A program made the translations under genes and the position numbers. Below, in pieces: positions 19,357-26,363 of a DNA stretch of 26,363 nt. The DNA lies in assembly GCA_002633005.1 (NCBI GenBank), contig NMRA01000899.1, positions 79,843 through 106,205 of the forward strand, written 5' to 3'. Source of the stretch: Phoronis australis (Eukaryota; Phoronida; Phoronidae). Position 1 is the first letter of the stretch; every line of letters begins with the position of its first letter. Under the pieces are notes generated by a model, which was not told the DNA's origin, made no database searches, and was given only the letters and a program-made list of their open reading frames with translations.

Positions 19357-22300
19357 GTGAGTATTTATGACCATCCTTGTTGAATGGGTCAGTTGGACTA
19401 ATTACCTATGACCCATGTGTTATGTCTGTTTTTAATTAAGTGTAGTGTCTGTTCATAGACACACACCACAGGTCACCAATGAGTGAGTTACAGCCCTGGG
19501 CTTTGAAGCTGTGAAGCCATGTTTTCAATTAAGTTTATGACCCATCTATTTACAGTTCTCATTGGGTTTTGTCTGGCAGTGCACACTCGACTGGTCTTGT
19601 CACTTTACTTCAAAGTCAAAAGTTACGAGTCATGTCACTTGGAAAGCACTATATTTCAGTGAGGTCACAAAGTGTATTCTGACTTGTATTTTTGTCTCTT
19701 TCACGGGCACTGAAAACTGTGCCAGACTAAGAAGTGAGAAAGGAAGTGGCTGAAAGCACAAAATTGAGTTTTCAGTATAAAACTTTCCTGCTATAATGCT
19801 TAACATGAGCTTACGGCAGTCAAAGGGTCCAACAATCTGAAAAATGAAATGTCTGTTACATTCGGCAGTTTCTGTTTTGAAATAAGCGTGATTTTACTGT
19901 TAAGTTAAGGAAATTTAATTTGGAAACTGTACACAACCTGGTACTGTCAACTGCAGAGGAAAGGTTAAGTTGCAGCAGTGGTGTTCTGTACCAGCTGGTG
20001 ATGACATGATTAATCCTGGAGTCACTTGGACTTTGGCTGTTAGTCTGGGTGATGTCATGGTGACCTCTGGTGTGCACCCAAACTGATAGTGCTGGGCGAA
20101 ACTGATAGAGCTGGCCAGGGCGTGAACAAGCAATCACTGCTATCTGATTTATTTCTATACCTCCACCAAATGACTCATAGGGGTTGTTTTTATTCATTAG
20201 TGTTTTGTGCCATGTGTTCCTTTGGTAAAGTTTTGTTTGTAACCTGATGTGTCCAACAGTCTTAATCCAACTATGAATAATAAAATTTAGGCAACTTTCA
20301 TGAGACACACAATAAATTGAACATTTCAAAGTTTGTCAGTGGTTGCGGTTTTCCACAAAATGACAGTTAGCTGGAGTTACAATCATGCCGTGAAGTCCCT
20401 GCCTTGTGCCACACAATACAATGCTCGACTGTCAATGGCAATATGTGTATCATGAAATTCACCTGATATTTGACACGCCAATCGCATGACATTACTAAGT
20501 GGGAATAGATGACACGTTAGAAGGTTTGTCTGTAGTGCACAACATCGTCATTACAACTTCAATTCATTCTTTAGCCATTGTCATCAAGCATATCATAGAC
20601 AGTGTGCAAATGTGCTTTGGAGTTGTAGTCCAATGTTGAGGCCTGCATTTCTGTCCTTAGTGCCATCCATACACAGAACAAGTTGTTATAGGATAACTTG
20701 AGCCACTTCTAATTGACCTATCGCAAGCTCCGCTTCCTTGCGTAATGTCGATTAACAAACAATAAGTTTTACCCAGCTACGGGTTGTTTGTCGGGTAAAA
20801 TGGCGGCTTGGAAACAAAGGTGTGTCAAGAATGATGAGTACTAAATGATCAGTTAAGCCGTCACTCAAAATGCTGACGATAGGTCAATTCCTGTGTGCCT
20901 GCAAACCTGGGGCAAGGTGGACGTAATTATGAGCTGTGGTTATGCGTGCAGACAGGTTTTCGTACTCACATGTGGTTTTCATTGCCGCGCTCTGAGCGAC
21001 AACTTCCGCCTTGCCCTAGTTATTGGAAATGTGTGTGTGGACGCACCATTCAAAAAGTGGGGGAAAGTCGCACTAGTGCCTAGTTGTTCCAGGTGTTGAC
21101 AGTGGTCTGTGAGACTGTGACACTAACTTGTGCCTCTGTTGACGCAGTCTTAACCTGAACATGTAAAGGGGAGGGAGTGTGGCATTAATGTATTGAGAGT
21201 ATCAGTTGTTAGGGAACTAGAGCTTAGCATTGTTAAGGCTTAGTTCTCAACAAATAAATGTTAATTTTGGTTTCATCTAATTATTATTATTATTATTATT
21301 ATTTTGAAGATACACTTGCCTTTACATGCACAAATTTTGAACTTTGCGTTAATTTCGTCGGTCGAAAGATATCACAAAAGTATTTTCTTACAACCATGTT
21401 TGTGCTTGCCTCATTTTACTGTTAATTTCTTAATAATTTTTAAAAAGTGGGTGGGGTTTCCATGGAAACCTCATTACGTGTGGCAGCAGTTGAATGAGTG
21501 CCTGTACTGCATGAGTTGGGTGTCACTGACTAAAGTGGCGAATTTAGGTAGTGTTGGAGTTGCAAAAATAGAGATTATGCTAAAAATTTCATGCAGTTAA
21601 GTTGAAAATATTTGGAGTTGCATTGAATGGGCATTATTTGGACTTGAGTTTCATCTGAGCTGATTTGCGTTGGAATCCATTTACTGAAGTTTTTTTACAA
21701 AAATGAAGCAGAAATTTTTTAAACTATTTATTGTTTACTTACAGATAAAGGTGGAGTGAACAAATTTGCTGGCCAAGGAGTTTCATTTCGTGGTAAACTC
21801 ATCGGCATTTGTGATGTGCCTGAGGCGAGGGGTGACATTATGTGCCAACAATCAATGCAAAAACTGAAGGAGGGCGTGAAACAGATGGGTGCTCACAAAC
21901 AAAAGATTGTTATCAATGTGTCGCTAGTTGGCCTGCAGATTGTGGACGTCAACTCAATGGTATGTGCTTTACCACACATGGAGATGGGCTCATTTAGTAA
22001 TCTTATGTACAGTTCTGCTAGGTGGTGCTAGTGAATAAAAGATTTTTAGGTGGAGAGCAGAAAATAGTTCATCATTATGCACGGCCCTTAGCCCTTGAAA
22101 TTGGTGCTGAACATCAACCCTATTCCCCTCAATAATATGTAAAAATCATAAAAAACAGTGCAACACAAAAAATCCCCTCTAAGTAAAAAACCTTGCAAAA
22201 ATTCCCCTCTCAGTGAAGAATGCCTTGGAAAATTCCTCAAGTAGAAGGTACAGACACCTGTCTCCTCAGGTGAGTGAGGGTCCAGGTATGTGTACATCTA

Positions 22301-24655
22301 GGAGCTTCGTGTCTCCTGTGACTACTCAAGTACATTTCATTTATACAAGCAGGACTGGTGTCTCACTAGCGCCACCTTTTGAATTTCAAGTCACCCATTA
22401 TTCTAGTAGTTTTTCTGAAGAAACTTAAATTTTTACAGCATTAGAGTAGTTTTCTTTTAGGTAGTTTTTTATAAGGCGTGGCACTGTTAAGGTACATCTC
22501 AAGTTACATTGAAATTTACTTATAATAATTTGAAAAAGGCATGTATCCCTATGGTGCTATCCAACATGGCTCTGTGGCAGTGTTGTCATCACTAGGATCT
22601 GTATCCAACATGGCTCTGTGACAGTGTTGTCATCACCAGGGTCTGTATCCAACATGGCTCTGTGACAGTGTTGTCATCACCAGGGTCTGTATCCAACATG
22701 GCTCTGTGACAGTGTCGTCATCACTAGGATTTGTATCCAACATGGCTCTGTGACAGTGTTGTCATCACTAGGATTTGTATCCAGCATGGCTCTGTGGCAG
22801 TGTTGTCATCACTAGGGTCTGTATCCAACATGGCTCCATGACAGTGTTGTCATCACTATGTTCTGTATCCAACATGGCTCTGTGGCAGTGTTTTCTTCAC
22901 GGGGTCTGGCTGTTTATGTTCAGGAGTGAAGTGAGGTGTTCTTTACAAATATTCACCAACTTATTGATCCGCTAACAGTTATTCTCTCTGTTGGAACGAC
23001 ATGGAACAGAATCTTGAAATGTTTTGCCAGAAATCACAATGGATTCAAGCGCCGTCACGTCACAAATTATGTTGACGACTTGGATGTTCTAGTACAAATA
23101 TGTGTATTTGCAACTGCGGTCATATACAAAAGCTCTTGTCTTTGATTAGTGGTATTTTTGTGTGGCGTACATGACATTTTGCATTCAGCTGAACTGCCAG
23201 TCATTGCCAAAGATTATTAGTCATGAAGTGCTCTTAAGACGGCAATCAGGTGAGGATGGCATACAAAAAGCCGTACCAATTTTAGAGAAAAGGCTCTGCT
23301 AAGGTCGATCTTTCAAAGAGTTTGAACATTTTTTTTGTGATTTCCGATTATTCCTCAAAACATTGTCTCGTGGTGTCGGTTTATAGCTCCCTTGAACTTG
23401 TTTGGCATCTCACTGAAGTTTGGCACCTCACTGGAGCTGTCATTATTTATCACTGTCTTCTGCTACATGCATTATGGGTAATGTTGAGGTTGTGGGTTCA
23501 GTTTGAAATAGGATCCGTCTCTTTGAAAATCGTGTGTTAGCCATTGCACGATGCCTGTGTTGCGTGAAACTGGAGTCATTAATACAGTGAATTTTGTTGA
23601 TTGGTATTTAGAAATAATTACTCGTTTTCTTTCTCAGTTCTGTTTCTTCTGTCACAGGTACCCTGTCATCGTCACCCTGTCCATAGAATATCCTTCATAT
23701 CACGTGATGTCACTGACCAAAGAGCGTTTGGCTACATATTTGGCGACGCGGATGGCTCACACAAGTTTTTTGCTATAAAAACTGAAAAAGCTGTAAGAGT
23801 TTCGACTTATTTGTTTATTGATGTGCCATTGTGTATTTAGTTTGTACTGTGTTTCTGGGTGCCTGTTCTTTCCAAAATTGTCAACAGTGTGTCAAATTTT
23901 AGGCGGACGGTTTTGCGCATATTTAGTTGTGATCTTAATGAAGAGTTAGTTTTGGACTACTGCTGAAGATTATATAAACATGACTTTGGATTGGCCAAAA
24001 CCTTCAGTATTGTGGAAAATTTGTTCTAGGTCATTATCGTTAGTTTTCAGTAAACCCTTATTCACTGCTGCTGGTAGGTAGTGTGTGGACTCCTTAAAGC
24101 TACTTTGAACTGTAACTTGTGAATTTGGTTGCAGTGATATGCTTCGAGCATCACTCTGAGCATATCAGTGTCATAAATTGTCGACTGCAATAAAAGGTCA
24201 AGCTTATTGACTTACAGTTTGTCTACGACATCATTCAGACCCATAATCAACATCAACTACTTTTGGCCATTAGTGCTTTGTTCTGTATTTTCGCAGTGAC
24301 ACAAAGTGATGTTGGAAAGCTGCATGTTGTGTTACCTGGTGTACTTTCTGATATAATACTATGACTGGGTCTGCCTTGGTAGACCAGTGCATCTAAAATA
24401 ATCTTCCTTTATAGTCAATACTTGTGTTAGGTTGTAACCCCCCCCCCCCCGTTAATTACTGCTCGAAGTGTATAAACTCTGGTTCATTCCCTCAAGCATC
24501 GTGTAAATCTTGTTAATTCATTGTACCTTCAGGCTGAACAGTTGGTGCTAACCTTGCGAGACCTGTTCCAGTGTGTGTTTGAAATGAAGAAGCAAGAAAT
24601 GGAAGACGCCAAGCTTAAACAACAGCAGCAGTCAACAGAGGACGCCACCTACGAT
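19239..24655 (+). CDS. Disabled (DAB1/DAB2) adaptor, N-terminal tail and PTB domain (partial)
   Basis: The join 19239-19356, 21745-21959, 23658-23792, 24533-24655 is open and in phase for 197 residues. Residues 1-39 form a hydrophilic tail rich in T, P and then K (KKEEKKKTKK), as in DAB proteins. Residues about 43-178 form a phosphotyrosine-binding domain with the Disabled signature: RGKLIGICDVPEARGD, SMQKLKEGVKQ, HKQKI, HPVHRISFISRDVTDQRAFG, HKFFAIKT and LRDLFQCVFEMK. Known DAB PTB domains bind unphosphorylated NPxY tails of LDL-receptor-family proteins and phosphoinositides at the plasma membrane, linking cargo to clathrin (DAB2) or Reelin receptors to Src-family kinases (DAB1). It matches Disabled far better than GULP/CED-6 or NUMB. 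The C-terminal region is not in the recognisable part of the window, and DAB1 versus DAB2 cannot be decided; invertebrates usually have one Disabled gene. Confidence 0.93.
20711..20889. mobile_element. MITE-like element, 179 bp, inverted ends
   Basis: AATTGACCTATCG (20711-20723) is the exact reverse complement of CGATAGGTCAATT (20877-20889). Allowing two mismatches extends the terminal repeat to 18 bp (AATTGACCTATCGCAAGC). No convincing target duplication and no coding content. It carries AAAATGGCGGC at 20797-20807, a YY1-like word. Confidence 0.6.
20907..21019. repeat. Imperfect inverted repeat, 18-bp arms
   Basis: CTGGGGCAAGGTGGACGT (20907-20924) and ACTTCCGCCTTGCCCTAG (21002-21019) are reverse complements at 15 of 18 positions, enclosing 77 bp. 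The core word CCTTGCCCCAG also occurs inside the 1198-1620 element (1421-1431), hinting at a shared repeat family. Confidence 0.5.
21280..21303. repeat. (ATT)8 microsatellite
   Basis: Eight uninterrupted ATT units in Disabled intron 1. Confidence 0.95.
21745..21959 (+). CDS. Disabled exon 2 (first half of PTB domain)
   Basis: Begins with two bases completing an aspartate codon; 71 further codons in phase; donor GTATGT at 21960. It encodes VSFRGKLIGICDVPEARGD, SMQKLKEGVKQMG, HKQKIVINVSLVGLQIVD. It ends NSM, which joins exon 3 without gap or insertion when compared with DAB2. Confidence 0.92.
21960..23657 (+). other. Disabled intron 2
   Basis: 1,698 bp, GTATGT donor and TGTCACAG acceptor. It holds the 44-bp minisatellite (22559-22907), an ACTAGCGCCACCT word at 22365-22377 and an 18-bp tandem duplication (TTTGGCATCTCACTGAAG, 23401-23436). 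Confidence 0.85.
22559..22907. repeat. 44-bp minisatellite, about eight units
   Basis: Seven full units of exactly 44 bp start at 22559, 22603, 22647, 22691, 22735, 22779 and 22823; a truncated eighth starts at 22867. Each begins ATCCAACATGGCTCTGTG and continues CAGTGTTGTCATCAC. Neighbouring units differ at only a few positions (GGCAG or GACAG, CTAGG or CCAGG, ATCTG or GTCTG), which indicates recent expansion. It lies wholly within an intron. Confidence 0.97.
23658..23792 (+). CDS. Disabled exon 3 (central PTB strands)
   Basis: 45 codons, phase 0 at both ends, donor GTAAGA. It encodes VPCHRHPVHRISFISRDVT, DQRAFGYIFGDADGSHKFF and AIKTEKA. HRISFI-RDVT and HKFFAIKT are Disabled-family hallmarks. 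The longer open frame at 23551-23778 runs in a different frame and is a shadow. Confidence 0.93.
23793..24532 (+). other. Disabled intron 3
   Basis: 740 bp, GTAAGA donor and ACCTTCAG acceptor. It contains a stem-loop TGATATGCT/AGCATATCA (24135-24167) and a run of 13 Cs (24438-24450). Confidence 0.85.
24438..24450. repeat. C13 homopolymer
   Basis: Thirteen consecutive Cs in Disabled intron 3, about 80 bp before the acceptor of exon 4. The length is liable to sequencing error. Confidence 0.95.
24533..24655 (+). CDS. Disabled exon 4 (C-terminal PTB helix and glutamine-rich linker)
   Basis: 41 codons in phase from exon 3. It encodes AEQLVLTLRDLFQCVFEMKK, the amphipathic C-terminal helix of the PTB domain, then a charged stretch with KQQQQ. 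The proposed donor GTACGC at 24656 is weak. If unspliced, the frame runs four more codons (V R M L) to TAG at 24668-24670. Confidence 0.85.
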
Positions 24656-24670
24656 GTACGCATGTTATAG

Positions 24671-25640
24671 TCTCAGTTTGTGCTAAATGTGATTCAGGAT
24701 GAGTGATTTGCATCTACAGCCTAGGTCGTGAATTCTTGTCTGACTTATCGACAACTGGTTAGCAACTGGTCGTCGAGCTGACTTCAATCTAACAAGCAAC
24801 GTAGAAGCTGTTAGCTGGGTCCCCAATGCGGTCATCACATACATGGGAAGTCTGCGACAAGTAGAAAATCATTTCCTCATATTGAGGTGTATTTCTCAAA
24901 TTTTTGTCCACGCAATAAACCAGCTTCTCATTAATAATCAAGTTGATGAAAAAGAAAAGCACAACAGGATGTTTTTAAGTGGAATATTCAAGAATCTGTG
25001 TTGAAGTCAAAACTGCAGTCAACTGTGCAGTCTGCTGCCAGTCTGCTGCCAGTCTGCTAAAACTCAGCAGACAAGTCGGCTATTTTTTTACCAGTCACCA
25101 ACTCTTTTCTGACTTGTTGGATAGGAATTTGTGACCTGTGTTGTATGCATACAGCCAAACAGTTAAACAAAATAATCCTAAAATGCAGATTTGTCCATTA
25201 TAATCACTGTTAGCAGATTCGTGGTCTGCTTTAATGACCTGTCAACACATGTCATGAATGGGAAAACGTTACAGAAGTTTTGGCATGCTCTGTACATAGG
25301 ATGTTTATCTTCTCTCAGTAATTGGTCTGTTGGAAATCTTTGAAATTTTGCTTATGAACAGGAATGCCTTTATTGGTTTCATCGATATTATTTCAAGTTT
25401 TATTTCTTAAGCCTTTGTCTTGCATATCATAAACTTTGTCCTCATTGATGTTTTTCAACAAGTCAGATGATCATAGTGCTTAATCTCTACGTATTGAATG
25501 ATTCATTGGTTTTACACAACATTTTGAATGGCCTTATCTGACCTGCTTGGAAATGCTCGTTAGTAAGTCTTGTGATTTTTTCTGTTGTGTCGTTTGTTTT
25601 GTTTCATGTGTCATGTTGGTTATGGGTAATTTCAGGGCTN
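24671..25640. other. Region after Disabled exon 4, no further exon recognised
   Basis: About 970 bp without a recognisable exon; probably the next Disabled intron or, if exon 4 is terminal in some transcripts, 3' UTR. A short 11-bp triplication (CAGTCTGCTGC at 25028 and 25039, CAGTCTGCT at 25050) is present. The stretch ends at a single N (25640). Confidence 0.45.
25640..25640. other. One-base gap (N)
   Basis: A single ambiguous base at the 3' border of the SGNH-like pseudogene. Base composition is more GC-rich and CpG-rich to its right than to its left. Confidence 0.95.
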
Positions 25641-26174
25641 CTGAAAGTATGTTTATGGAGGCCTGAGTGGTTAAAGTGGACTCCGTCTGGGCGGTAGAGG
25701 TGGTTGGGGTTAGCCCAGAAATTTCCCTTGTGAATCCAAAAATAAATGTGGGCTGGTGGGACAGGAGGGATTTAAGGAACGAGTTGAAGGCGAGAAATCA
25801 ATAACGAAAGCGCCTCCCAGCGTGTAATCAGTGAAACGCCAGCCCTACTAAGACACGACGGACGTGTAGGCAATTAACAAAAAACGGGCGAAAGAAATGA
25901 GGTGTGAAGCCAAAGCATGGGGGTCGATGGAGGTGGAGTGGAGGTTATTCCCGCCAATCTAGAGAAAAACGAGGTCGGGAGGTGAACGAGTGGCCGGTTG
26001 GATGGACTTGGGGCTGGCGAGAAGGGTACCGCCCGAGATGCCCAGGGACGAAATGGTGACCCGGGAAGGGCGGAAGTCATAGTTGTGGAGGTAGCAGGAC
26101 TTGGGAAGGTCGGACATGAAGTTGTCCAGCCAACAAACGTAAGAACTGCCAAGGATGAGCACATGGGACGACAT
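25641..26174 (-). pseudogene. Broken SGNH-hydrolase-like ORF, probably retroelement-derived
   Basis: Read on the minus strand, three SGNH-family blocks appear in the right order and spacing. Block I is HVLILGSSYVCWLDNF (from 26174), with the catalytic serine in GSS in place of the usual GDS/GHS. Block II is SLGISGGT. Block III is PDLVFL-stop-IGGNNLHS, with the GGNN turn at about 25941-25958. Block V, YRPDGVHFNHSGL, carries the D-x-x-H pair at 25676-25687, preceded by FWIHKGNFW. Blocks I-III share one frame, interrupted by TAG at 25959-25961. Block V is in another frame, so at least one frameshift and several stops separate them. SGNH esterase domains are known from ORF1 of CR1/L2 LINEs and from Ngaro/DIRS-type tyrosine-recombinase retroelements. 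No reverse transcriptase or recombinase is visible here, so a cellular pseudogene remains possible. Confidence 0.6.
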
Positions 26175-26363
26175 GAGGTAGAACGTGAGTGAAAACAGAG
26201 GGCTAAAATCAAAACCAAGGCTTACCTTGAAATGATGTAGGACGAGAGAAGTGAATTGGAAGAACGAAAAGTGATAGAACGTTGCAACTGAATGGAGTAA
26301 GGGGTCAAAGGTCAAAAAGAAAAAGAAAAATGTAGAAAAAATGCAGAGAACGAATGTAGGTCT
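26175..26363. other. Upstream flank of the SGNH-like ORF
   Basis: Purine-rich + strand sequence (pyrimidine-rich on minus). The minus-strand frame stays open upstream to 26315, but residues before block I look non-conserved. A minus-strand AAG|GTAAGC donor-like site lies at about 26217-26226. The element may extend beyond the window. Confidence 0.35.

Larger units (their letters stand above)
19357..21744 (+). other. Disabled intron 1
   Basis: 2,388 bp, GTGAGT donor and ACTTACAG acceptor. It contains a 179-bp MITE-like element (20711-20889), an adjoining imperfect inverted repeat (20907-21019) and an (ATT)8 microsatellite. A 157-codon open frame on the minus strand (19856-20329) has no recognisable content. 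Confidence 0.85.

Noticed and set aside
19856-20329. 157-codon minus-strand open frame
   Set aside because: It lies in a Disabled intron, has no recognisable domain, hydrophobic pattern or splice context, and overlaps another open frame; taken as chance.
22559-22907. CRISPR-like array
   Set aside because: Units are contiguous 44-bp tandem copies with no variable spacers, in an animal intron; this is a minisatellite.
23551-23778. 75-codon + strand open frame over Disabled exon 3
   Set aside because: Wrong frame; the Disabled PTB sequence is read in the overlapping frame starting at 23658.
25661-25679. tRNA-Leu/Ser-like A-box (GCCTGAGTGGTTAAAG) on the + strand
   Set aside because: It is the reverse complement of codons for the SGNH block V (DGVHFNHSG), no acceptor stem or B-box follows, and the coding explanation is stronger.
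25998-26192. 64-codon + strand open frame rich in G and charged residues
   Set aside because: Antisense shadow of the SGNH-like minus-strand sequence.

Overview
This is animal genomic DNA: intron-rich, AT-rich and full of decayed repeats. It holds parts of two protein-coding genes in tandem on the + strand, each recognised by joining short exons across GT/AG introns. The exon sequences suggest an invertebrate bilaterian, perhaps a marine lophotrochozoan or basal deuterostome. I cannot place it more precisely by eye. There are no prokaryotic genes, rRNA genes, convincing tRNAs or CRISPR arrays. The annotation is by reading alone.

Layout: (1) 1-1813 is a repeat-rich flank with a degenerate tandem/hairpin block, a 254 bp MITE-like element, a second element of about 420 bp with imperfect terminal repeats, and a 16-bp tandem repeat that ends just before a one-base gap (N at 1814). 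(2) 1815-5328 has no recognisable exon but carries five dispersed copies of a 15-17 bp word. (3) 5329-10294 encodes five exons of an ELOVL2/5-type very-long-chain fatty acid elongase. All catalytic motifs and a C-terminal KKSS ER-retrieval signal are present; only a short N-terminal exon is not located. (4) 10295-19213 is the ELOVL 3' UTR followed by a long intergenic or 5'-UTR intron region with an hAT-like element, a GC/CpG-richer stretch and a perfect 14-bp-arm palindrome. (5) 19214-24655 encodes the first four coding exons of a Disabled (DAB1/DAB2) adaptor, giving the N-terminal tail, the whole PTB domain and the start of the linker. The rest of the gene lies beyond the window or was not recognised. 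(6) 25641-26174, minus strand, is a broken SGNH-hydrolase-like ORF, probably from a retroelement.

The two genes are not functionally linked in any way I can see. ELOVL2/5 lengthens polyunsaturated acyl-CoAs in the ER, and Disabled couples NPxY-containing receptors to endocytosis and signalling. The most unusual features are small local duplications that touch splice sites: a perfect 29-bp duplication of the 3' splice site of ELOVL exon 3, and a 62-bp-period duplication of that exon's 3' end and donor. Also notable are a weak last Disabled donor with an immediate in-frame stop, which could give a PTB-only protein, and an eight-copy 44-bp minisatellite inside the Disabled PTB region.
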